Below are positions 1 to 6,020 of a stretch of 6,497 bases of DNA, piece after piece (the first letter of the stretch is position 1; each line of letters opens with the position of its first letter). The stretch spans positions 1 through 6,497 of the forward strand of contig CAMJIC010000144.1 of NCBI GenBank assembly GCA_946405675.1. The letters are read 5' to 3'. Source of the DNA: an uncultured Clostridia bacterium (lineage in GTDB: Bacteria > Bacillota > Clostridia > Lachnospirales > Lachnospiraceae). Below the pieces are notes generated by a model that was not told where the DNA came from, did not search any database, and saw only the letters and a program-made list of their open reading frames with translations. Both the position numbers and the translations under genes were made by a program.

Positions 1-15
1 AAGAGGAACAGACCA

Positions 16-2268
16 ATGAAAAAGAGAAATGCCGGGATCGTCCTGGCGGTGATTGCATGTGTGCTTGTCCTGCTGATCGTTACAGCATTCGTCGGATGGG
101 GTCCCACCGGGACAGGCGCAGCGAAGAACATCAAGCTTGGGCTTGACCTGGAGGGTGGCGTCTCCATCACCTACCAGGCTGTTGAATCGAACCCGTCCGC
201 GGAAGATATGGCTGATACCGTCTATAAGCTGCAGCAGCGTGTAGACGGCTATTCTACAGAAGCTTCCGTCTATCAGGAGGGAAGCAACCGGATCAACATT
301 GAGATCCCGGGCGTGTCAAACGCGGACGAGATCCTGGAGGATCTTGGTAAGCCGGGTTCCCTTCAGTTCCAGCTTTCCGATGGTACTGTCATCCTGGATG
401 GCACCCATGTCGTCTCTGCTGAGGCTGCGTCCCAGAGAGACAACATGAATAATACAGAGTATGTTGTCCAGCTGGAATTCGACAAGGAAGGTGCGGAGGC
501 ATTTGCCAAGGCTACCAGTGAGAATGTGGGCAATACGATCGCCATCGTGTATGATGGTGAGACTGTCAGCGCTCCCCGCGTTAACGAAGCCATTACGGAC
601 GGAAAGTGTGTCATCTCCGGCTCCTTTACGATTGAGTCCGCGCAGGAGCTTGCGTCCTTTATCAGGATCGGTTCTTTGTCCCTTGAGCTGGAAGAGATCC
701 GTTCCAATGTGGTAGGCGCGCAGCTGGGACAGAGAGCGCTCAGCACCTCTCTGACCGGCGGCATCATAGGCCTGGTCATCGTCATCCTGATCATGATCAT
801 TGCCTATAAGATTCCCGGCATCATTGCGGGTTTTGCGCTTGTCCTGTACGCAGCACTTGACCTGGTTGCGATCAATGCGTTTGACATGACGCTGACGCTT
901 CCCGGTATCGCAGGCGTCATCCTCTCCATCGGTATGGCGGTCGATGCGAACGTCATCATCTATGCCCGTATCCGTGAGGAGATCGCAAGCGGAAAGTCTG
1001 TGCGTTCTGCGATTGATATCGGTTTTAAGAAAGCGCTTTCCGCCATCATCGACGGCAACGTCACAACCCTGATCGCCTGCTTCGTCCTGAACCTGATGGC
1101 GACCGGTTCCGTTAAAGGCTTTGCACAGTCCCTGGCGCTTGGTATCGTGCTTTCCATGTTTACCGCGCTGGTCATCTCAAGGCTTTTGGTCAATGCGTGT
1201 TATGCGCTTGGCATGTCAGATGAAAAGTACTTTGGTAAGGCACTGAAGTTCAACCGTCTCCATATGGTCGGTAAGCGGAAGATCTTCTTTGCGATCGCCA
1301 TCGTATGCATGCTCCTGGGTCCGGTGTTCTGCCTGATCAACAATGCCGGCGGGAACGGAGCGCTGAACCTTTCGATGGAGTTCCGCGGCGGCACCTCCAC
1401 TGATGTCACCTTTGAAGACAATTATGAGATCGATGAGATTGACAGTAAGATCAAGCCTGTCATCCAGGACGTGATCGGCAGCGCCGAGATCCAGTCCCAG
1501 AAGGTTGCCGGTTCCAATGAGATCATCTTCAAGACAAGGCAGCTGAGCGTGGAAGAGAGGCAGGAGCTGACGGAGGCTCTGAACAAGGAATTCCCGATCG
1601 CGACCTATCAGGATAACGAAGGCAATGACGCTCTCTCCATTAACTTTGAGACGATCAGCTCGACCATCTCCAATGAGATGAGAAGGGATGCGGTCATCGC
1701 GGTCATCATCGCAGTCATCTGCATGCTGGTTTATATCTGGTTCCGTTTTGCGGATATCCGTTTCGCATCCGCAGCTGTCATGGCTCTGGTGCACGACGTG
1801 CTTCTGGTCTTCGCGTCCTATGCGATCATCCGGATCTCAGTCGGCAATACCTTTATCGCAGCCATGCTGACGATCGTCGGATATTCGATCAACGCTACGA
1901 TCGTTATCTTCGACCGCGTGCGTGAGAACCTGAAAGAGCGCAAGAGCTTCGATTCTCTCGAGGATCTGGTGGATATGAGTATCACCTCTACCATGACGCG
2001 TTCGATCTATACCTCTTTGACCACCTTCGCAACGATTGCATGCCTGTACGTGGTAGGTGTGCCTTCGATCCGCGAATTTGCCCTGCCGCTGATGGTAGGT
2101 ATCGTGGCCGGCGCATTCTCATCGGTCTGCCTGACCGGCCCGATCTGGTATGTCCTTCGCCTTGCGCGTGACCGGAAAGAAGCTGCAGCCCAGAAGGCTG
2201 CCGCCGATGCTAAGGCTGCGCAGAAGATTACAGCCAGCAAGAAGAAGAAAAAGAAGAGCGCGAAGTAA
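16..2268 (+). CDS. secDF: Protein translocase subunit SecDF (SecD-SecF fusion)
   Basis: 750-residue membrane protein that uses the proton motive force to help SecA/SecYEG pull proteins across the cytoplasmic membrane. The SecD half has TM1 (about 7-28), the start motif LGLDLEGG (41-48), an extracytoplasmic P1 region (about 50-240), then TM2-TM6 (about 246-395) including GMAVDANVIIYARIREE (306-322) with the conserved Asp310. The SecF half has TM7 (about 422-442), MEFRGGT (454-460), a P4 region to about 555, and TM8-TM12, with HDV (593-595), VGYSINATIVIFDRVREN (621-638) and Arg662. Twelve TM segments and the length fit Bacillus-type SecDF fusions. The usual Asp of the SecF motif SIND is Ala627 here. 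The C-terminus is a Lys/Ala-rich cytoplasmic tail ending in six lysines (742-747) before SAK. Start: ATG preceded by AGAGGA at 2-7. The gene stands alone before a terminator; its upstream promoter is outside the window. Confidence 0.97.
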   Translation: MKKRNAGIVLAVIACVLVLLIVTAFVGWGPTGTGAAKNIKLGLDLEGGVSITYQAVESNPSAEDMADTVYKLQQRVDGYSTEASVYQEGSNRINIEIPGVSNADEILEDLGKPGSLQFQLSDGTVILDGTHVVSAEAASQRDNMNNTEYVVQLEFDKEGAEAFAKATSENVGNTIAIVYDGETVSAPRVNEAITDGKCVISGSFTIESAQELASFIRIGSLSLELEEIRSNVVGAQLGQRALSTSLTGGIIGLVIVILIMIIAYKIPGIIAGFALVLYAALDLVAINAFDMTLTLPGIAGVILSIGMAVDANVIIYARIREEIASGKSVRSAIDIGFKKALSAIIDGNVTTLIACFVLNLMATGSVKGFAQSLALGIVLSMFTALVISRLLVNACYALGMSDEKYFGKALKFNRLHMVGKRKIFFAIAIVCMLLGPVFCLINNAGGNGALNLSMEFRGGTSTDVTFEDNYEIDEIDSKIKPVIQDVIGSAEIQSQKVAGSNEIIFKTRQLSVEERQELTEALNKEFPIATYQDNEGNDALSINFETISSTISNEMRRDAVIAVIIAVICMLVYIWFRFADIRFASAAVMALVHDVLLVFASYAIIRISVGNTFIAAMLTIVGYSINATIVIFDRVRENLKERKSFDSLEDLVDMSITSTMTRSIYTSLTTFATIACLYVVGVPSIREFALPLMVGIVAGAFSSVCLTGPIWYVLRLARDRKEAAAQKAAADAKAAQKITASKKKKKKSAK

Positions 2269-2283
2269 TCTTCTTTCAATGAA

Positions 2284-2321
2284 AAAAGGACTGTCGGTTT
2301 TTCGCGCCGGCAGTCCTTTTT
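2284..2321 (+). terminator. Intrinsic terminator after secDF
   Basis: A 14-bp stem (2284-2297 with 2307-2320, one G-T wobble) encloses a 9-nt loop. The GC-rich core GGACTGTCGG / CCGGCAGTCC is followed by five T residues (2317-2321), the classic Rho-independent form. It begins 15 nt after the secDF stop codon. The matching A-run on the left arm means it could also work for transcription from the other strand. It separates secDF from the recJ unit. Confidence 0.93.
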
Positions 2322-2384
2322 ATCAGGCTGGGAAGCAGCAGCGTTGTTATTCACCAATTGGGCGATCTTCTGGTATCTGGTAAA

Positions 2385-2390
2385 TGAGGA
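2385..2390 (+). promoter_or_regulatory. Ribosome binding site that fixes the recJ start
   Basis: TGAGGA lies 7 nt before the ATG at 2398. The same frame is open upstream from a TTG at 2344, but that codon has no good Shine-Dalgarno sequence and would add 18 residues unlike RecJ, so 2398 is preferred. I could not find a convincing promoter between the terminator (to 2321) and this site. Confidence 0.75.
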
Positions 2391-2397
2391 TAGTATC

Positions 2398-4197
2398 ATG
2401 GTATACAGAGTTAAGCAAAAATGGAGCCGTCTGGTCAAAGGCGGGAATGGTAAGATCGCGCAGCAGTTTGGGATCGATCCTGTCACAGCGACCGTCCTGC
2501 TCAACCGTGAGATCAATGAGGAAGACAGGATCCGTACCTTCCTTTATGGCGGCCTGGAGGATCTGGCTGACCCGAGGAAGATGGATCAGGCCATGGAAGC
2601 GGTCAGCCTTCTTCATGACGCTGTTGCTGCGAATAAAAAGATCCGGATCTTTGGCGATTATGATGCGGATGGGATTTTTTCCACCTGCATTCTTTACCAT
2701 ACACTTGATAAAGCCGGCGGATGTGTCAGCTACGATATCCCGGATCGTGTCACGGACGGGTTTGGCATGAGCAAAAGGATGGTAGAGCAGGCGTTTCATG
2801 ATAAGGTCAGCCTGATCATCACCTGTGACAATGGCATCACCCAGACGGAGGAAGTCCTGTTTGCAAAAAAGCTGGGCATGACCGTGATCATTACGGACCA
2901 CCATGAAGCAAATTATAAGACCGATGCATCCGGGATGCGGCAATATATCCTTCCTGAAGCGGATGCGGTCGTAGACCCGAAGAAGCCGGGATGTAGCTAT
3001 CCGGATAAAGAGCTGTGCGGGGCTGGTGTTGTCTGGAAGCTGATGTACCTGTATGAAATGCTGTACATGGAGGGCGGTGAGCTTCCTGTGGATCAGTGCC
3101 GGATCGCGATGGAGAACCTGACCTTTGCCGCAGCGGCAACCATCACGGATGTCATGAAGCTGACGGGGGAAAACCGGATCCTGGTCAAAAAGGGGCTGGA
3201 ATTGCTGCCGAAAACAGAAAATGCCGGGATGCAGGCGCTGATCAGATCCTGCGCTCTGTCCGACAGGCCCCTGACCACGACCCATGTGGGATTCGTACTT
3301 GGCCCCTGCCTGAATGCTTCCGGGCGCCTGAAAACCGCTTTGGACGCGGTTTCACTGCTTCTGGAAACAGACCCTGTCAAAGCGTCCCGGAAGGCGGAGC
3401 AGCTGAAACAGCTCAATGACATGCGCAAGGAAATGACAGAGGATGGGAAGGCAGCAGCATTTGAGAAGATCACCGGCAGCAGCCTGATCCATGACAGAGT
3501 GTTATGTGTCTATCTGGAAGGAATCCATGAATCGGTGGCGGGAATCATTGCTTCCAAAGTGAAGGAGGCCTTCTTACGGCCTGTACTCATTTTCACGGAT
3601 ACGCAGGATCCTGCATTGCTGAAGGGAAGCGGAAGGTCCATCGAGCCTTACAACATGCATGATGAGCTGTCTGCAGTGTCTGATCTGATGGTCCGGTTCG
3701 GAGGGCATGCAATGGCAGCCGGCGTGACAATCGAACGCAGCAGCCTTGATACGCTGCGTTCCAGGATCAATGAGATTTGTGCTTTAACCCCGGATGACCT
3801 GACGCAAAAGGTGCTTCTTGACGCGGTCATTCCTTTTTCCTATCTTTCGGAGCCGCTGATCGAAGAGCTGGCGGACCTTGAGCCTTTTGGGCCGGGCAAC
3901 CGTGCGCCGCTTTTTGGATGCAGTAAGGTTCAGGTCCTAAGCCTCAGGATTCTCGGGAAGAATCAGAACTGTGTGAAGCTTTCGGTGACAGACGGAAGCC
4001 GCCGGATGACCGCAGTCTATTTTGGAGATGCGAATGCATTTCTCCAATATATCAAGGATACATGGGGCGAGGCTGAAACGGCAAAGCTGATGATGGGACA
4101 ACCAAACCAGGTGAGGCTCAGCCTTGCATACCGCCCTGTGATCAATGAGTTCCGTTCAGAGCGCAGTATACAGTTGCAGATTGCGCATTTCCAGTAA
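2398..4197 (+). CDS. recJ: Single-stranded-DNA-specific exonuclease RecJ
   Basis: 599-residue cytoplasmic 5'-3' exonuclease of the DHH superfamily, acting on single-stranded DNA in recombinational and mismatch/base-excision repair with two metal ions. Residues from the ATG at 2398: motif I GDYDADG (86-92), CDNG (143-146), DHH motif TDHHE (166-170), CGAG (207-210), ITDVM (249-253), GPCLNASGR (302-310); then the DHHA1 domain with IHESVAGIIASK (about 376-387), GSGRSIEPYN (410-419) and GGHAMAAG (435-442); then the C-terminal OB-type region starting near LEPFGPGN (494-501). All metal-binding motifs are present and the length is near that of E. coli RecJ (about 577), so it should be active; the longer C-terminal extension of Bacillus RecJ is missing. 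It is first in a likely operon with yhbY, nadD and yqeK. Some Clostridia carry more than one RecJ-like protein, which cannot be judged from this window. Confidence 0.95.
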   Translation: MVYRVKQKWSRLVKGGNGKIAQQFGIDPVTATVLLNREINEEDRIRTFLYGGLEDLADPRKMDQAMEAVSLLHDAVAANKKIRIFGDYDADGIFSTCILYHTLDKAGGCVSYDIPDRVTDGFGMSKRMVEQAFHDKVSLIITCDNGITQTEEVLFAKKLGMTVIITDHHEANYKTDASGMRQYILPEADAVVDPKKPGCSYPDKELCGAGVVWKLMYLYEMLYMEGGELPVDQCRIAMENLTFAAAATITDVMKLTGENRILVKKGLELLPKTENAGMQALIRSCALSDRPLTTTHVGFVLGPCLNASGRLKTALDAVSLLLETDPVKASRKAEQLKQLNDMRKEMTEDGKAAAFEKITGSSLIHDRVLCVYLEGIHESVAGIIASKVKEAFLRPVLIFTDTQDPALLKGSGRSIEPYNMHDELSAVSDLMVRFGGHAMAAGVTIERSSLDTLRSRINEICALTPDDLTQKVLLDAVIPFSYLSEPLIEELADLEPFGPGNRAPLFGCSKVQVLSLRILGKNQNCVKLSVTDGSRRMTAVYFGDANAFLQYIKDTWGEAETAKLMMGQPNQVRLSLAYRPVINEFRSERSIQLQIAHFQ

Positions 4198-4234
4198 CTG
4201 TGTTATTCTCGATGTACGAAAAACGGAGGATGAT

Positions 4235-4549
4235 ATGACAAGCAAACAGAGAGCTTTTCTGAAGAGTCTTGCTTCCAAAGAGGATACAGTTGTCCAGATC
4301 GGAAAAGAAGCGCTGACTCCTGAGAATACAGCTTCCATTGAAGAAGCGTTGGCAGCAAGAGAACTGATCAAGGTCGGAATCGGCCAGAACTGCCTGGAAG
4401 ACATTCATCAGATCGCCCAAACGGCGGCTGAACGGACGAGGGCGCAGCTGGTTCAGGTGATCGGCAGGAAGTTTGTCCTGTACAGGGAAGGGAAGGATGA
4501 CAAGAAGAAGATCAGCCTTCCTCCTGACAGAAAGGGGAATAAGAGGTAA
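4235..4549 (+). CDS. yhbY: YhbY-type CRM-domain RNA-binding protein
   Basis: 104-residue protein made almost entirely of one CRM domain, a fold that binds RNA; bacterial YhbY associates with pre-50S ribosomal particles and is thought to help assembly. Seen here: the family opening SKQRAFLKSLA (3-13), VVQIGK (19-24), IEEALAARELIKVGI (about 35-49) and AQLVQVIGRKFVLYR (about 74-88), then a charged, Lys-rich tail. The GxxG loop, normally GKxG, reads GKEA (23-26), so the second glycine is replaced. Start: ATG at 4235 with GGAGG at 4225-4229, 5 nt upstream; an in-frame ATG at 4145 lies inside recJ and is rejected. The gene begins 37 nt after recJ and ends 5 nt before nadD, which places it within the operon. 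Confidence 0.93.
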   Translation: MTSKQRAFLKSLASKEDTVVQIGKEALTPENTASIEEALAARELIKVGIGQNCLEDIHQIAQTAAERTRAQLVQVIGRKFVLYREGKDDKKKISLPPDRKGNKR

Positions 4550-4554
4550 CGAAC

Positions 4555-5193
4555 ATGCATACATCCAGTACAACGGATGCTCTGCGGCGCAGGGTCGGGA
4601 TCATGGGCGGCACCTTCGATCCGATCCATATTGGACACCTGATCCTTGGGGAAAGCGCCTGGCAGCAGTTTTCCCTTGAAAAGGTATTATTTATGCCATC
4701 CGGAAACCCGCCCCATAAAAAGATCAGGGACGGTGCCTCCAATGAGCAGCGGGTCGAGATGGTGCGCCTTGCGATCGCCTCTAATCCTCATTTTGCACTT
4801 TCCCTGGAGGAGATGCATGAGGAGGGCTACGTCTACACGAAGGAGACGCTGAGAAGGCTCCGGGCGCAGCATCCGGATACGGATTACTATTTTATCATGG
4901 GCGCGGATTCCCTGTTGACCTTTGACAGTTGGAAGGGGCCGCAGGAAATCTGCGATCAGTGCATCCTGACGGCGGCGGTCAGGGACAGTATGGACCTGGC
5001 ATCCCTTGACCTTAAAATCGGCCAGCTGAAGGAAAAGTACCATGCGGATATCCGGAAGCTGGAAAGCCCGAACCTAGACATCTCATCGCACAATATCCGT
5101 TCCTGGAGAAAAGAAGGCAGAAGCATCCGGTATTACGTTCCGGATGCGGTCGTGGATTATATTCTGAATGAGGGCATCTATGTCGAACTATAA
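4555..5193 (+). CDS. nadD: Nicotinate-nucleotide adenylyltransferase NadD
   Basis: 212-residue cytoplasmic enzyme that joins nicotinate mononucleotide and ATP to give deamido-NAD, the step before NAD synthetase in NAD biosynthesis. The nucleotidyltransferase signature GGTFDPIHIGH (18-28) holds the catalytic histidines 25 and 28. Other family motifs are PSGNPPHK (48-55), YTKETL (94-99), IMGADSLLTFDSW (114-126) and the C-terminal ISSHNIR (176-182), where the family usually has ISSTxIR. About ten extra residues precede the usual N-terminus. The start at 4555 is supported by GAGG at 4543-4546, which lies in the last codons of yhbY; no better start is closer to the first beta strand. Its 3' end overlaps yqeK by 14 nt, a conserved pairing in Firmicutes that suggests translational coupling. 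The length is typical. Confidence 0.95.
   Translation: MHTSSTTDALRRRVGIMGGTFDPIHIGHLILGESAWQQFSLEKVLFMPSGNPPHKKIRDGASNEQRVEMVRLAIASNPHFALSLEEMHEEGYVYTKETLRRLRAQHPDTDYYFIMGADSLLTFDSWKGPQEICDQCILTAAVRDSMDLASLDLKIGQLKEKYHADIRKLESPNLDISSHNIRSWRKEGRSIRYYVPDAVVDYILNEGIYVEL
5170..5174 (+). promoter_or_regulatory. Ribosome binding site of yqeK inside nadD
   Basis: GAGGG sits 5 nt before the ATG at 5180, within the coding end of nadD. An in-frame ATG at 5168 would leave no room for this site, so 5180 is taken as the start. Its position implies that ribosomes finishing nadD help start yqeK. Confidence 0.7.
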
Positions 5194-5791
5194 CCTGGGC
5201 AAGCTGCAGAAAAAAGTCAAAAAGGAGCTCGACGCAGACCGTTTTCAGCATACGCTCGGCGTGATGTATACCGCATCCGCCCTGGCGATGTGTTATAAAA
5301 CTGACCTGGAGCAGGCGCAGGTCGCCGGCCTGCTTCATGATTGTGCGAAGTGCATTCCGAATGATAAGAAGATCAGGATGTGCAAGGAACGTGGGATTGA
5401 GATCACGAAGGTCGAGCTGGAAGCCCCTTATCTGCTCCATTCCAAGCTTGGGGCATGGCTTGCGCGGGAGAAGTATGGTATCGATGATTCGGATATCCTG
5501 AACGCGATTTTGTGGCACACCACAGGGCGGCCGAACATGACAACGCTCGAAAAGATCATTTTTACTGCTGACTATATAGAGCCGCATCGTTATAAGGCCG
5601 AGAACCTGGGACAGGTGCGCGCCCTTGCGTTCCATGACCTGAATCTGACGGTCTGCCAGATCCTGGAAGATACGCTCCATTATCTGGATTCCGGGCAGGG
5701 AGAGATTGATCCCATGAGCCGCAGCGCTTACCGGTATTACCATAACCTGTTCTTTGAGACAGAGGATAAAGGACATTCCCTGACGACCTGA
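5180..5791 (+). CDS. yqeK: YqeK, HD-domain Ap4A hydrolase (symmetrical)
   Basis: 203-residue cytoplasmic HD-domain metalloenzyme. Characterised YqeK proteins of Gram-positive bacteria split diadenosine tetraphosphate (Ap4A) into two ADP, limiting this stress-linked dinucleotide. Seen here: RFQHTLGV with His24, the HD pair in LLHDCAK (His53-Asp54), His87 in LLHSKLGAWLA, LWHTTG with His113, and FTADYIEPHR with Asp131, together the expected metal-binding set. Length is in the family range. It overlaps nadD by 14 nt, and the pair probably form one translational unit. No LytR/CpsA/Psr-type gene follows, although one often lies between yqeK and rsfS in other Firmicutes. No intrinsic terminator is visible after the stop codon. 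The substrate is inferred from the family. Confidence 0.93.
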   Translation: MSNYNLGKLQKKVKKELDADRFQHTLGVMYTASALAMCYKTDLEQAQVAGLLHDCAKCIPNDKKIRMCKERGIEITKVELEAPYLLHSKLGAWLAREKYGIDDSDILNAILWHTTGRPNMTTLEKIIFTADYIEPHRYKAENLGQVRALAFHDLNLTVCQILEDTLHYLDSGQGEIDPMSRSAYRYYHNLFFETEDKGHSLTT

Positions 5792-5821
5792 TTGTTTTCC
5801 AAGTCCGGCACATCGTAAAAT
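5792..5821 (+). promoter_or_regulatory. Weak candidate promoter after yqeK
   Basis: TTGTTT (5792-5797) and TAAAAT (5816-5821) are 18 nt apart. The -10 matches TATAAT at 5 of 6 places, the -35 TTGACA at 3 of 6. It begins right after the yqeK stop and its -10 runs into the left copy of AATTCGAT, so it may be the original rsfS promoter, now separated from the gene by the inserted element. This is a guess from two boxes only. Confidence 0.25.
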
Positions 5822-5826
5822 TCGAT
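5819..5826 (+). repeat. Left target-site duplication AATTCGAT
   Basis: The 8-bp sequence AATTCGAT occurs here directly outside the left terminal repeat and again at 5960-5967 directly outside the right one. The bases next to the two copies differ, so 8 bp is the maximal match. This is the expected footprint of a transposition event. Confidence 0.8.
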
Positions 5827-5841
5827 GTAACTGTTCAGGAC
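5827..5841 (+). repeat. Left terminal inverted repeat
   Basis: GTAACTGTTCAGGAC; it differs from the reverse complement of the right end only at position 13 (G5839 instead of A). The match stops after base 15. Confidence 0.8.
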
Positions 5842-5842
5842 A

Positions 5843-5867
5843 GCCCGAAGCACTTGCTGCTGAGGGC
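5843..5867 (+). other. Imperfect hairpin with tandem G-A mismatch
   Basis: GCCC (5843-5846) pairs with GGGC (5864-5867), and AGCA (5849-5852) with TGCT (5858-5861), around the loop CTTGC. Between the two short helices both strands read GA, a symmetrical internal loop that in RNA can form sheared G-A pairs. It lies inside the small mobile element. Confidence 0.45.
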
Positions 5868-5878
5868 GTATGAAAGTG

Positions 5879-5884
5879 TATATT
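5879..5884 (+). promoter_or_regulatory. Candidate -10 box inside the small element
   Basis: TATATT matches TATAAT at 5 of 6 positions. The best partner is a weak -35, TTGCTG at 5854-5859, with a long 19-nt spacer. If used, transcription would begin near the foot of the hairpin at 5890 and run toward rsfS. The support is thin. Confidence 0.22.
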
Positions 5885-5889
5885 AAGTG

Positions 5890-5927
5890 GCATCGGGCGA
5901 TTCAGGATGCGAAGCATCGCCCGATGC
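5890..5927 (+). repeat. 12-bp hairpin inside the small element
   Basis: GCATCGGGCGAT (5890-5901) and ATCGCCCGATGC (5916-5927) are perfect reverse complements around a 14-nt loop. An alternative small hairpin, GATGC (5906-5910) with GCATC (5914-5918), competes for part of the right arm. No T-run follows, so it does not look like a terminator. It directly abuts the next inverted repeat. Confidence 0.85.
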
Positions 5928-5959
5928 GTAACTGTTCAGAACAGGTTCTGAACAGTTAC
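5928..5959 (+). repeat. Perfect 15-bp inverted repeat at the right end
   Basis: GTAACTGTTCAGAAC (5928-5942) is the exact reverse complement of GTTCTGAACAGTTAC (5945-5959), with only AG between them. The right arm is also the right terminal repeat of the element, and the left arm is a second copy of the end sequence in the orientation of the left terminal repeat. The left half also holds a shorter palindrome, CTGTTC-A-GAACAG (5932-5944). Confidence 0.9.
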
Positions 5960-5967
5960 AATTCGAT
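5960..5967 (+). repeat. Right target-site duplication AATTCGAT
   Basis: Second copy of the 8-bp direct repeat, directly next to the right terminal inverted repeat and identical to 5819-5826. Confidence 0.8.
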
Positions 5968-5982
5968 AATGAAATAGCCAAT

Positions 5983-6010
5983 TTGACTCGTTAAGCCCGA
6001 TTACAAATAT
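5983..6010 (+). promoter_or_regulatory. Weak candidate promoter upstream of rsfS
   Basis: TTGACT (5983-5988) matches the -35 consensus at 5 of 6 positions, but at 16 nt spacing the only -10 is AAATAT (6005-6010), a 3-of-6 match. It lies outside the small element, so it would have been present before the insertion. It would give a leader of roughly 80 nt containing the hairpin at 6021-6050. Confidence 0.3.
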
Positions 6011-6020
6011 GCCGATTTGA

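Larger units (their letters stand above)
5827..5959. mobile_element. 133-bp MITE-like element, possibly IS66-related
   Basis: Non-coding element bounded by terminal inverted repeats GTAACTGTTCAGGAC (5827-5841) and GTTCTGAACAGTTAC (5945-5959), matching at 14 of 15 positions, and flanked by the perfect direct repeat AATTCGAT. It carries no transposase or plausible reading frame, so it would have to be moved in trans. IS66-family elements are known for ends beginning GTAA and for 8-bp target duplications; the assignment to that family rests only on these two traits. Inside are an imperfect hairpin (5843-5867), a 12-bp hairpin (5890-5927) and an extra copy of the end sequence (5928-5942). It lies between yqeK and rsfS. 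Removing the element and one AATTCGAT copy joins the flanks into a plausible uninterrupted spacer. The structure is seen directly; mobility is inferred. Confidence 0.75.

Noticed and set aside
1216..1794. 192-codon minus-strand frame within secDF rich in Asp and His
   Set aside because: Its composition follows from the reverse complement of ATC/GTC-rich membrane codons; it has no other support.
2358..2386. Possible recJ promoter, TTGGGC with TGGTAAATG
   Set aside because: The start of transcription would fall beyond the ribosome binding site, leaving the gene without one.
2344..2397. Longer recJ start at the TTG at 2344
   Set aside because: It has no fitting ribosome binding site and adds residues with no resemblance to RecJ; the ATG at 2398 has TGAGGA at the right spacing.
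2347..3285. 312-codon open frame on the minus strand across recJ
   Set aside because: It lies fully antisense to a gene with all RecJ motifs, its translation has no recognisable domain, and such frames arise from codon bias.
5012..5917. 301-codon open frame on the minus strand across nadD, yqeK and the small element
   Set aside because: It is antisense to two well-supported genes and runs into the repeat element; no family motif is seen.
5928..5959. Possible LexA/DinR operator, because GAAC and GTTC face each other
   Set aside because: The Firmicutes LexA box needs a 4-nt gap between GAAC and GTTC; here the gap is 2 nt, and the palindrome is explained by the repeated element end.
5890..5959. 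Intrinsic terminator after yqeK
   Set aside because: Both inverted repeats are strong but neither is followed by a T-run on either strand.
5827..5959. CRISPR-like repeats from the three copies of GTAACTGTTCAG
   Set aside because: The copies are not evenly spaced, one is inverted, and no cas gene is present; terminal repeats of one element explain them better.
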